Positions 22,500 to 32,700 of a stretch of 48,027 bases of DNA are shown in pieces. This stretch comes from a virus, in IMG/VR virus record IMGVR_UViG_3300022198_004660, positions 1-48,027 of that record. The stretch is one strand, 5' to 3'. The notes below the pieces were generated by a model that worked only from the letters and a program-made list of their open reading frames with translations, did not search any database and had not been told where the DNA came from. The position numbers and the translations under genes were made by a program. Positions within the stretch are counted from its first letter, which is position 1; each line of letters starts with the position of its first letter.

Positions 22500-23381
22500 A
22501 TGGGTTTACAGAATTACACAGAAAAAGACTACTACGAAAACGGAGATTTCGGTGGGTATCAGTTCATCTCTATGGATGATCTGGTAAACAACTTTATTAT
22601 AGCCTACGTCGGTGAAGGAAAGACGATATCTAAGATAAAGAGAACTGATGTTGCATTCCACGCTCAGAGAGCAATGCAAGAACTTAGTTATGATACGCTG
22701 AGATCTGAGAAAACCCAGGAGATAGAAATAAGTCCAGCGTTGACCATGCCACTACCGCATGATTATGTCAATTACGTTAAGTTCACGTGGACAGACTCAA
22801 ACGGTGTTGAGCATGTTATATATCCAGCAGCAAAAACCTCGAATCCAAAAGCTATACTTCAAGACAGTAATTACAAGTACTTGTACAATGGAGACAACTT
22901 GTTGTATGCTCAAGACTCTAATACGTGGGATAGATACAGCTCTAACGGTCCAGGGAACGCTTCTAACAACTCCGTTACATCAGAGGATCACGATAGCGCG
23001 TTCAACCTAGCTTATGGCCAGAGATACGGTTTAGATCCACAATATGCGCAAGATAACGGCACGTTCTTTATAGACCCAGTTAAGTCAACCGTGTATTTTA
23101 GTTCTGATATGGCTGGTAGAATAGTTACTATAAAGTACATAAGCGACGGCGTCGCTCTAGACGGTGAGATGCTAGTACATAAATTTGCTGAAGAAGCCAT
23201 ATATAAGCATATAGCTCACGCTATAATCTCAACAAGGTCAAATATGCCTGAGTATATAGTGGCCAGATATAAAAAAGAGAAGTTCGCCGCCGCAAGGCAA
23301 GCTAAGTTGAGGTTGTCAAATATTAAGCTTGAAGAAATCTCTCAAGTACTTAGAGGTAAATCAAAGCACATAAAACACTAA
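22500..23381 (+). CDS. Second connector / ring-like protein
   Basis: A 293-aa protein. Residues about 22-75 (FISMDDLVNNFIIAYVGEGK, IKRTDVAFHAQRAMQELSYD) form a helical segment that resembles the adaptor domain of podovirus connector proteins; the middle is beta-rich with PLPHDYVNYVKFTWTDSNG, and the C-terminal helix (FAAARQAKLRLSNIKLEEIS) is basic. Such proteins line the neck between portal and tail hub. It is flanked by the first ring-like gene (3 bp) and the 1423-aa tail protein (3 bp), indicating one assembly unit. No enzyme motif seen. Confidence 0.6.
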   Translation: MGLQNYTEKDYYENGDFGGYQFISMDDLVNNFIIAYVGEGKTISKIKRTDVAFHAQRAMQELSYDTLRSEKTQEIEISPALTMPLPHDYVNYVKFTWTDSNGVEHVIYPAAKTSNPKAILQDSNYKYLYNGDNLLYAQDSNTWDRYSSNGPGNASNNSVTSEDHDSAFNLAYGQRYGLDPQYAQDNGTFFIDPVKSTVYFSSDMAGRIVTIKYISDGVALDGEMLVHKFAEEAIYKHIAHAIISTRSNMPEYIVARYKKEKFAAARQAKLRLSNIKLEEISQVLRGKSKHIKH

Positions 23382-23384
23382 GAT

Positions 23385-26300
23385 ATGCCAGAAATGAAAC
23401 GCGTCTTTACGTCTGGAAAGATGAACAAGGATCTGGACGAAAGACTTGTGCCAAATGGCGAGTACACAGATGCGCTTAACGTGCAGGTTGCAGCGTCAGA
23501 AGACAACAATGTCGGCGCTATAGAAAATGTACTGGGTAATCAGCTTAGAAACAGAAAAGACTCGTCTGGTGATTGGGCTTTTGTGCGTGATGCTGTTTGC
23601 ATAGGTCAAATAAAGGTAGATAGTACCGATAAGATATACTGGTTTTTAACGAACGGCACTGTCCACGCTATAGCTGAATATGATCAATCGCTAGATTTAG
23701 TTAAGCCGGTTGTGGTAGACAAAAACAACGTGCTTAATTTCGATGATAAATTTCTTATAACTGGTGTTAACGTCATAGACAATCTTCTTCTTTGGACAGA
23801 TGATTTAAACGATCCTAGAAAGATAAATATAGACACATTTAAGTCCGGTAGTATAGACTTTGATACACACACGGTTGTTTACACTAGGCCTTTCACAGCT
23901 GCCGACGTCGCAGTCATAAAGAAAGCACCAACTGTAGCTCCATCGCTATTGATGAGTTCTACTGTTAGAACCTCTACTGGTGGAACCGGTATAGGTTGTG
24001 GTATAAATAAGATTAAGACGACATTTGACTTTACGGATCCAGTATCAGCGTATTTCTTAGTAAAAGAAGTTGGTACTAGCGTTACGCTACAATACGATGA
24101 GTTGCCAAACTGGTTTAATGGCGATATAATATCACTGACGGCTAGTAAACTCAATGACAATAACTTCATTGACGAGTATCAGGTTAGGTTGCAGGTTAAC
24201 ACTGTTGACGCCACAGTGACACCTTACGAGGTTAATGCAACTATCGTAACTATATCGAGTAGCATTCAAGACTACGCTTATGAGTGGACATCCGTGCTAG
24301 AGGAAGACCCTCCTATGTTCGAGTTCAAGTTTCCAAGGTTCTCGTATAGATGGAAATATGCGGATGGTGAATATTCCACATTCGCGCCGTGGTCAGAAGT
24401 AGCATTTGTTGCTGATTCGTTTAAATACAACTCTTCTAGGTCGCACAATATAGGTATGACGAATAACATTCGCTACCTAAATATCAATTCACTACAGACC
24501 CCATCTGAAGAGGTGGTGGAAGTAGATATATTATACAAAGAGTCTAATAGTACTGTTGTCTATAAGGTTGATTCAATACCTGTTGTTCAATCTGGTTACA
24601 CGATTACATCGGAATTGATAGGTAACGTAGTACCTTCCAACCAATCTCTAAGACCATGGGATAACGTGCCAATAAAAGCCAAATCACAAGAGGTGATAGG
24701 CAATAGAGTTGTATATGGAAACTACGAGCAGAACTTAAGTATGAAGAGCGGTAGTAATAGTATTCAACCGATCGTAAGCGCGTCACTAGATGTCAATACA
24801 CATAGTTCTGTAGAAAATCCACTGAAATCCATAAAATCAATGAGGACATACCAGATTGGTGTGCTTTATGGAGATGAATATGGAAGAGAAACACCCGTGT
24901 TTTCAAGCAATGGAGGAAGTGTTGTTTCACCTAAAAGCAACTCAGAAAAGGTTGTGAAATTAAAAGCTAGAGTAACGACACAAGCTCCAGACTTTGCATC
25001 ATATTTCAAATACTTAGTTAAAGAAACATCAAACGAATACTACAACCTAGCTTTAGATAGATTTTATAAAGCTGACGACGGAAACGTTTGGTTGTCTTTT
25101 CCAAGTGCAGAGAGAAACAAGCTACAAACTGGCGATTACATGATCTTGAAGAAAGAGCATGACACCAGCGTTGCGGTTGTTGAAGATGCTAGATATCGCG
25201 TTCTGGACATAAGTAACAATGCTCCAGACGATGTTGTTAGAGTAAGAACGTTTCAAACCGCGTATAAGTGCACCATGGCTCAATCTGGCTTGGCCGTTGG
25301 TGGTAAAAACTTATTAGTCAATGGACCGACACAGATACAAGATCCAAAGTTTTTTGAAGTTTGGGATAGCACGTGTGTTGTCAGATTCTGGAACACGGTT
25401 AATGGAACGTCTAACGTGTCTGATTTTTACGAGATAAGAGAAGGCGGTTTCTCTGGAGACACTACAACCAGGTACAGCATAGTACTTAAAGATGGTCTTG
25501 GATCTGAAGATTCTTGGATGAGCTCTCTAGCTTCTGGTGCCACTATAAACGTGCAGGTGTACAAATATGAAAACGTATACAAGAAAGAGTACCAAGGAAA
25601 GTTTTTTGTTAAGATAAACAGAGACCCTTCTTTCGACGAGTATATTATCAACCCACTGGTTCAGGATCAAACATCGTATATAAGAGTAAATTCTAGCAGT
25701 ATAATTGACCTAACGTCAACCGACGATCCTGATGACGGTTTTCTTCCACCTGGGATTGGTGAGGTTACTTATGGTGTTTACGGAACACAGTATCCCTCTA
25801 TACCAATTCAGGGAAGCGCAAACTTCTCTTTGTTTTGGACTGGATCTACACAACCAAGCGGAACAACTGTTGGAACATATTGGTTCGATAACATCAAGGT
25901 TGGTACGTTTGTAAAGTTTGATCAAGACAGTACTAACACGTATTACGAGATAGTAAACATAACGCATAACGGTCCTTTCATTACCGGCGGTGATGGAGCT
26001 TGGGGACTTATAAAAACAATAGTACTAAACACAGCTGTAACAGCCGACACGTCTTCTTGGACTGACTACAACTTTAAAATGTATGCTAAGAAAACGGATT
26101 GGGCTGACATACTAGATTCTGACAACGTCATACTATCGTCTTCTAATCCAGCTATATTTGAAACAGAGCCAAAAGAATCCGTTGATATTGATCTGTACTA
26201 CGAGATAACAGATGGTATACCAATGTCTCAGCATGGTAACGATATAACTATACAGTGGTCGAACTGTTTCAGTTTTGGCAACGGTTGCGAGTCAAATAGA

Positions 26301-27656
26301 ATAAGGGATGACTTTAACGCGGTTACCATAGATAAGGGACCTAGAGTTTCGTCAACACTAGAAGAACCTTACAGTGTTGAGCGTAAGGGATCCAGTTTAA
26401 TATTCTCTGGAATATACAATTCTACGTCTGGCGTTAACAATCTCAATCAGTTTTTAATGGCTGAGAATATAACAAAGGACTTTAATCCTGTTTACGGTAC
26501 CATACAGAAGCTTCACGCTAGAGACACTGACTTAATTGTCATGTGTGAAGACAAGGTATTCAGAGTGTTAGCCGATAAGGACGCTTTGTACAATGCTGAC
26601 GGTAATGCTAACTTAACAGCTTCTAATAGAGTTCTTGGTCAGTCAATACCTTACGTTGGTGAATTTGGAATATCTAAAAATCCAGAATCATTCGCGTCAT
26701 ACGGTTTTAGAGCTTACTTTACTGATAAAAACAGAGGCGTTGTGTTGAGATTATCTAGAGATGGTTTGACCGAAATATCAAGACACGGCATGTCTGATTT
26801 CTTCAAGAGAAACCTAAATCAAGCAACAACAGCTATTGGGTCTTTCGATGATTATTCAAATCTTTATCACTTAACACTTAACGGTGAAACAATATCGTTT
26901 AATGATGACGTTAACGGTTGGACGAGTAGAAAGTCGTTCTTAAAGGAAGGCGGTCTGTCACTAAATAACGTTTACTATACCTTTAAAAATGGTATGTTAT
27001 GGTCTCATGATAGTGAAACTAGATGTAACTTTTATGGCAACCAACATATAACAAGTGTACAGTTTGTTTACAATGATGATCCATCACGTATAAAAAACTT
27101 CAAAACCTTATCATACGAAGGCAGTTCAGGATGGGTTTGCCCATTGATATTAACCGATTCACAAGATGGAGAGGTTGAATTCTTTAAGAACAAGGAGGGT
27201 ATTTGGTACAACTACATAAAAGGTTTAGCTACAACTTGGGATCCAACAACGCAAACTGGTTCCCTTGATACTCGTGAATTTTCTGTTCAAGGTATAGATA
27301 TAGCTGAATATGTAGAGGATAATAGTCCTTCTATTACGATAGGTTTCCTCAATAACATAAATGTATCACTGCAGTCAAAAGCAAACGATATAGTTATGTA
27401 TAAAAGCTCTGTAGACGGCAATATATATGTAGTTGGTCAATGCGTTAGCATAGATCACGCTAATAATAAAATTACCTGTACATTAGCTATAAATGGATCA
27501 GTTCCTATAGATGGCGACTTCATATTCTTTGCTAAGAGCAGTGAGGTTAACACATCTGGCATAATAGGATACTACGGTAGAGTTGATATGCAGGTTCAGT
27601 CTACAGAATTTAAAGAGTTATTTGCTGTTAACTCAGAGGTATTTATCAGCAGTTAA
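23385..27656 (+). CDS. Large tail-hub / muzzle-like tail protein
   Basis: A 1423-aa protein, almost entirely beta-strand and loop in appearance. The N-terminus KRVFTSGKMNKDLDERLVPN followed by GEYTDALNVQV is a strong recurring motif of large tail proteins in crAss-like and marine podovirus-type phages, sometimes called the muzzle or tail stabilisation protein. Domains further along are repetitive beta modules (residues about 300-900); a late segment YGTIQKLHARDTDLIVMCED and ASYGFRAYFTDKNRGVVLRL reads like a beta-propeller strand set, similar to tail-nozzle proteins. It probably forms the body of the short tail under the two ring proteins. No glycosidase motif was recognised. It is the second-largest structural gene here and shows no internal stops. 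Confidence 0.7.
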   Translation: MPEMKRVFTSGKMNKDLDERLVPNGEYTDALNVQVAASEDNNVGAIENVLGNQLRNRKDSSGDWAFVRDAVCIGQIKVDSTDKIYWFLTNGTVHAIAEYDQSLDLVKPVVVDKNNVLNFDDKFLITGVNVIDNLLLWTDDLNDPRKINIDTFKSGSIDFDTHTVVYTRPFTAADVAVIKKAPTVAPSLLMSSTVRTSTGGTGIGCGINKIKTTFDFTDPVSAYFLVKEVGTSVTLQYDELPNWFNGDIISLTASKLNDNNFIDEYQVRLQVNTVDATVTPYEVNATIVTISSSIQDYAYEWTSVLEEDPPMFEFKFPRFSYRWKYADGEYSTFAPWSEVAFVADSFKYNSSRSHNIGMTNNIRYLNINSLQTPSEEVVEVDILYKESNSTVVYKVDSIPVVQSGYTITSELIGNVVPSNQSLRPWDNVPIKAKSQEVIGNRVVYGNYEQNLSMKSGSNSIQPIVSASLDVNTHSSVENPLKSIKSMRTYQIGVLYGDEYGRETPVFSSNGGSVVSPKSNSEKVVKLKARVTTQAPDFASYFKYLVKETSNEYYNLALDRFYKADDGNVWLSFPSAERNKLQTGDYMILKKEHDTSVAVVEDARYRVLDISNNAPDDVVRVRTFQTAYKCTMAQSGLAVGGKNLLVNGPTQIQDPKFFEVWDSTCVVRFWNTVNGTSNVSDFYEIREGGFSGDTTTRYSIVLKDGLGSEDSWMSSLASGATINVQVYKYENVYKKEYQGKFFVKINRDPSFDEYIINPLVQDQTSYIRVNSSSIIDLTSTDDPDDGFLPPGIGEVTYGVYGTQYPSIPIQGSANFSLFWTGSTQPSGTTVGTYWFDNIKVGTFVKFDQDSTNTYYEIVNITHNGPFITGGDGAWGLIKTIVLNTAVTADTSSWTDYNFKMYAKKTDWADILDSDNVILSSSNPAIFETEPKESVDIDLYYEITDGIPMSQHGNDITIQWSNCFSFGNGCESNRIRDDFNAVTIDKGPRVSSTLEEPYSVERKGSSLIFSGIYNSTSGVNNLNQFLMAENITKDFNPVYGTIQKLHARDTDLIVMCEDKVFRVLADKDALYNADGNANLTASNRVLGQSIPYVGEFGISKNPESFASYGFRAYFTDKNRGVVLRLSRDGLTEISRHGMSDFFKRNLNQATTAIGSFDDYSNLYHLTLNGETISFNDDVNGWTSRKSFLKEGGLSLNNVYYTFKNGMLWSHDSETRCNFYGNQHITSVQFVYNDDPSRIKNFKTLSYEGSSGWVCPLILTDSQDGEVEFFKNKEGIWYNYIKGLATTWDPTTQTGSLDTREFSVQGIDIAEYVEDNSPSITIGFLNNINVSLQSKANDIVMYKSSVDGNIYVVGQCVSIDHANNKITCTLAINGSVPIDGDFIFFAKSSEVNTSGIIGYYGRVDMQVQSTEFKELFAVNSEVFISS

Positions 27657-27701
27657 ATCATGAACCTAGAGGTGTAATAATAATAATACAAAAGTAAAAA
27701 T

Positions 27702-28382
27702 ATGTTTCCATTGATGATGGCTGTCGGTGCAGCCGCAAATATCGCAACTGGTCTTTACGGTTGGAAACGCAGGAGAGATGAGCGTAGAGCAGCCGACGTT
27801 GAGTACAATCAAGCTAAAGCTCAGTATCAGAACTTGGACACCACTAACCAGTGGAATAACCTTCAGAACCCATATGAGGATTTGACGGTCAACCAACAAG
27901 CCGCTGATTTCACCGCGCAACAACAAAACCAAGGTATAGCTAATGTTATGGACGCGAACAATGCCGCTGCCGGAGGTAGTGGTATCGCTGCTTTAGCACA
28001 AGCTATGGCAAATCAACAGTCTCAGAACATGCAGGCCGCTAGTGCTTCTATTGGGGCTCAGGAAGCTTCAAACGCAGCCGCGGCAGCTAGTGGTTTTGCA
28101 GCTAACCAACAGGCAGAAAGACAAGGTGCCGAAACAGCTAGGGGTATACAAAGACAACAAGCTGTTGGTGAACTTGAAATGGGTGCGGCTAGACTAAACA
28201 ACATCAAACAAGAACAAGCAGCCGCTAATCAGCAAATACTAGGTGGTGTTGGTCAAATGGCGACTTTTGGTATGGACTGGGGTCAAAACGCCGTCGGCGC
28301 GATGAAAAATGCCGCTTCTCCAGTAGCTCAGTACTTGTTTGGAACTGGGGGTAATACATTAACTGGTAGATCTGGATTCTAA
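27702..28382 (+). CDS. Small Ala/Gln-rich internal virion (ejection) protein
   Basis: A 226-aa protein rich in Ala, Gln and Asn. The N-terminus MFPLMMAVGAAANIATGLYG is a short hydrophobic segment followed by basic residues (WKRRRDERR), able to insert in a membrane. The rest is helical (IAALAQAMANQQSQNMQAAS and similar). This resembles small ejection proteins such as T7 gp14 or P22 gp7. The next two genes increase in size (451 and 2407 aa), matching the small-medium-giant order of T7 gp14-gp15-gp16. These proteins normally leave the capsid during infection to build a conduit through the envelope. The assignment is from composition and order. Stop and start overlap with the next gene (TAATG). 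Confidence 0.6.
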   Translation: MFPLMMAVGAAANIATGLYGWKRRRDERRAADVEYNQAKAQYQNLDTTNQWNNLQNPYEDLTVNQQAADFTAQQQNQGIANVMDANNAAAGGSGIAALAQAMANQQSQNMQAASASIGAQEASNAAAAASGFAANQQAERQGAETARGIQRQQAVGELEMGAARLNNIKQEQAAANQQILGGVGQMATFGMDWGQNAVGAMKNAASPVAQYLFGTGGNTLTGRSGF

Positions 28383-29737
28383 TGGGAGAGCTAAGTTTTT
28401 TACTAAATAATACAACGCCTGACCCTACCAGAACTGTTAGTTCAGCGCCTATTGAAAAAGCATTCGCTAAATACGAAGAGCAATTAAGACTTAGAAAGGC
28501 CGAAGAGAAACAGACTAGGGATCAAGCTTCCGGTAGAATGGAGCGTGCTATCAATCAACTTGGTAGCGTAAATAACATAGAAAAAATACCGGCCGTTTAT
28601 CAACCAAGCGTCAATGAGTTTTTGATGAATGGTAAGAACGAGTATTACAATGCCGCGAAGATAATGTCTCAATCAGAAGTTGGTTCACCTCAGTACATCG
28701 GTGCTGTTGAAACAATGAATAGAGTCAGGAACGGCTTCAAAAATCTCGATGTTCAACTACAAACTCTAGCTCAAAGAAAAACCGACGCTATTAAAGACTT
28801 TGATGGTGGTTTAATATCAAATGGTAACGCGGCTAGCGATGTCGATTGGTTGACGCGTATGTACACAGACGGTCTTCCTATGCAAATAAGTCAAAATGGA
28901 CAACTGTATTTCCAAAAAGGAGATGCGTTTGTTTCTATGGATGACGCGCCTAATTATTTCCTAAAGGATTCTAAGGCATCAAAAAGCATAATAGACTTAA
29001 ACGCTAAAGTGTATAACTCTGGTATTGAAGACAATGAGCAAACTCGTAACATGGTTAGAATGCAGGTTAGGCAAGTTGTTGAATCAGGAGGACGTGAAAC
29101 AGCTCTTTCCCTTGCTACTGATGACAATATTTTCCCTGGCGGTTTGGGTATACTTGATGACGATCTTCTAAGAAATGAGTCTAGAACATCAGAACTCAGT
29201 AATCAAGTTATAGAAGCATACACGGACATGATTATTAATTCAGGTCTACAGGGCAATAAAGATAGAGTTAAAAGAAGTGCGGCGGTAAGAGCTCCAAGAA
29301 CCGGCGGTAGAACATCGTCTCAACAACCGCAAAGAAAAAATTATCTTTCACCAGAGGAATTAGGCGCGGTAACAATAGAAAGTATACCAGTACTTAGAAG
29401 TATACAAGGTATATTCTCTGATAACCCAGAAGCTTTGGTTGGTTTACAAATGGGTGGACAACCTATAACTCTAGCTGAAAAAGACGGCAATGGTGTTCTT
29501 ATAGCAAAGCTTACAAACAACGGAAAGTCAGCTGATCAAAAAAGATTATCGTTTGACAAACCGTCAGAGTTAATGGCTTTTATAAGTGAAAATTTCACTA
29601 CCTTAACAGGCATGCAGAAAAACACTATTGAAGGTAGAGAATTAATGTTCTATCTAAATGCTTGGGTTTATAAAAAGAAGTTTGGAAATTCAAAGGGCTA
29701 CAGCCCAACAGGTAACCTACCAGTACCAAATAAATAA
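28382..29737 (+). CDS. Probable internal virion (ejection) protein, medium size
   Basis: A 451-aa, mostly helical, charged protein. No recognisable domain. Residues about 20-60 (IEKAFAKYEEQLRLRKAEEK) and 90-150 are coiled-coil-like; a basic linker RAPRTGGRTSSQQPQRKN lies near residue 310. It is sandwiched between the small Ala/Gln-rich protein and the 2407-aa giant with an overlap and a 5-bp gap, so the three probably act together. By analogy with T7 gp15 it may be the second ejection protein, but there is no direct motif support. Confidence 0.5.
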   Translation: MGELSFLLNNTTPDPTRTVSSAPIEKAFAKYEEQLRLRKAEEKQTRDQASGRMERAINQLGSVNNIEKIPAVYQPSVNEFLMNGKNEYYNAAKIMSQSEVGSPQYIGAVETMNRVRNGFKNLDVQLQTLAQRKTDAIKDFDGGLISNGNAASDVDWLTRMYTDGLPMQISQNGQLYFQKGDAFVSMDDAPNYFLKDSKASKSIIDLNAKVYNSGIEDNEQTRNMVRMQVRQVVESGGRETALSLATDDNIFPGGLGILDDDLLRNESRTSELSNQVIEAYTDMIINSGLQGNKDRVKRSAAVRAPRTGGRTSSQQPQRKNYLSPEELGAVTIESIPVLRSIQGIFSDNPEALVGLQMGGQPITLAEKDGNGVLIAKLTNNGKSADQKRLSFDKPSELMAFISENFTTLTGMQKNTIEGRELMFYLNAWVYKKKFGNSKGYSPTGNLPVPNK

Positions 29738-29742
29738 ATAAT

Positions 29743-32700
29743 ATGAACGAAGATCAAATCTTTATCTACGACGGTGAGGAGTACTCAAAAGATCAGGTGC
29801 TAGACGCCGCTAGTCAATTTGGTATGACACTGGAGGACTATGTTAACACACACGGTCTAACAGTAAAGAAAGAGGCCGTAGTGGAGGGTGCGACTGCGGG
29901 TCCCTCCAGACAAGCGCCCGTTACGGCGTCCAAGTCGGTAGGTACTTCTTCGGAATTACCAGAATTCGCTGAAAAACCTACTCCAGCTAGAGCACAGACA
30001 GATATAGACTTAGAGCGTAAACGCGGTGGTAACCAGCAACTTACAAAAGCTGATGACTACAAAGCTGATCAAATATCTGGTTCTTACATGAATCCAGAAA
30101 CAAAAAAGGCAGCTGACAGAATAAAGTCTATTATAGAATCCCCGCTGTCGGCGCAGGAGCTTGAGGATATAGAATCTAAATTACAACCACGTCAAGAACA
30201 AGACACAAAATCGTCTTTGATGTATGTTGGTTCAACAGGACCTGGTAACTTCAACATGGGTGGTGCTGGTTTAAAAACTGTAGTTCCATACGATGATTAT
30301 AAAGAGGCTGCTATAGAGCAGTTAAAAAGAGACGGTGGTAATCCAGAAAGTAAAGAAGCTGTAGATGAGGTAGCGAAAGATCTAATGCGTCAAGAGTTAA
30401 CTAGGTTAGCTTATAAAGCTAAAATAGATGACGTTCTTAGAGAATACGAAGACAACGTTGAGGACGCAAAGAGCTTTGGTGATTATTTTTCCAGTGCTCT
30501 AAACTGGCTTGGTGAACTAACGTCTTCGGTCGGCGCAGCGGCTAGCGGTGTTAGTTACGAATGGGAGTCTTCTGGCGAAAAAAGATATTCAACAGGTAGA
30601 GAGCAGCTATCTGGTTACATAGAAGAAGAGACCAAAAAAGCAGAGCTTTCAGCAAAAGAGTCTGCCAGAAGAATAGGTGTATCTACAGCTCAATTAGAGG
30701 CTGGTCAAATTAGACTTGACACCATAAAAGAAAACATGGCGAAAGCCGAAACCGAGGAAGAGTACAATACGCATTTAGCCATATTCAACCAAGAATTGCT
30801 AGAGGTCCAAGCGTTATATGACATCTACAAACAAGACGTTGGCAATATAGAAAAAGCAATGCCTTGGTTAACCAGAGGTGGTATGGCGTCTGACCTAGCT
30901 ATAAGATCGTACGATCAAGGAGACGTATTTAAATCTAGATACGATGCTTGGTTAGCTAGAACAATTGCTGGTGTAGCTACATTCACAGAGACAATGGCTC
31001 TAAAAGCGATGGAAATGCAAGTTCCAGGCGCTCTTAGTCCAGAGCTTGTTAGATCACTTTATCAAACGCCGGCCGAAGAAGTAGAAGATGTTTTACTGTC
31101 TGGTGCTGAGTGGTCTGATAAACAAGTTAGATATCATCAATCATACTTAGAGGCCGAGGACTGGCAAGATTTCTTAGACGCGTCTGTTGACTTAGCTGGC
31201 GATCAGATAGGTCAATTGGGGCTCATGGCTATGACTGGTGGTACCGCTAGTAGTGTTATCATAGGAAGTTCTGTCGCTGGACAAAAAATGCAGGACATGA
31301 ACGAGCAAAGAAAGCTTGGTGCTGACTTCACTGACGCGCAGTATTACGGTTCAGCTTTGCTTTATGGTATCGCCGAAGCTGGTAGCGAATATATAACTTT
31401 CAAGCAGCTTGGTAGAAATATCAAGGTAATGAAAGAAGCTGTGGCTGCTGGCGCTGTAACAACAGATCAAATTAGAAATGCATGGTACAACAACCTATTG
31501 AGCTTAGCCAAGACAAAAGGATACGATGTACTTGAAGAGGGTGGTACGGAATCAATATCACAATTAGCACAAAATATCACCGATATTTACATTCTAGACA
31601 ATAAAAGCGTAAATGTTTTTGACGGTGTTGATGAATCATTTGTAAGCGGTGCTATGATGTCTTTAATGATGTCTGCTGCCCCAGGCGCTGCCGTTGGTAT
31701 GGCTAAGGTTTTCAACACTAGATCTGAAGTAGAAAAAGCGACAGCAAATCACAATAGAATACTAGAACTACAAGCTCAACAAGTAAAAATAAAAGAGCAG
31801 ATAGATCAGTTGGATAAAGACGGTATTACCGGAAGTAAGAGAGATAAGCTATTACGAGAGCACGGTGATATAACGTCTACAATAGAAGATCTGTACATGG
31901 CCAATACGGCTTTGATGTATACTGGTATAGAAAGAATAGACAAGTTAACAGCGGCTGAAAAATCAGAGGTTTTATCTGTGTCTAAAGACATAACCGATCT
32001 TAAACAAAAGGTAAACAATATAGTCGCATCAGCGAAGGCCGCTGGCAAGAGCGTTGAAGATATAAGAAAACTACCTGAATATCAAGACGCGCAGAGAGAG
32101 TTAGCTGTTAAAGAGTCTGATCTTTACGACATGATGGACTTTGCTAACGATGCTGTTGATAAACAAAAAGCGTGGAATGCTCTTGAACAGTTTTCTTTAG
32201 AAAACAACGGCATACCAGGTCATCTAATTTCTCTTAGCAAGGAAGACTGGAAAGACGATTTAAAGAAATTTATAACAGGCACGTCCCTATATCAGTATTA
32301 TTCTGAAAACTTTGGGGAGGACGTTGCTCAAGCAGTAAGGTTAAATGCTTCGCAGTTCGTAAAAGAAGCTGAGCAGAAAGCCCAAGATGGAGGTGTATTA
32401 GCCTTTGCTAATAGGCAAATGATGTCCGTTCAAGTAGAAAGAGACGGACAAGTCGTGGAGATTCAGGTTCCAGAACCAATGTTTATTGTCTCTAGAAAAG
32501 GCTCATGGAAGCACGAGTCTGCGCATGTCACGTTGTTCAATAACTTAATGAACAAAGGTGGCAACGCTATAATGACGAAAATATCTAACACACTCTCTAG
32601 TGGTATTCAACAACTATACAAGCTCGATCCAGAAAAGTACGGAGCATTGAATAGATATTCCAAGTTAAGAAGACAAGAGTATAGCGCTTTGTATGGTAGC

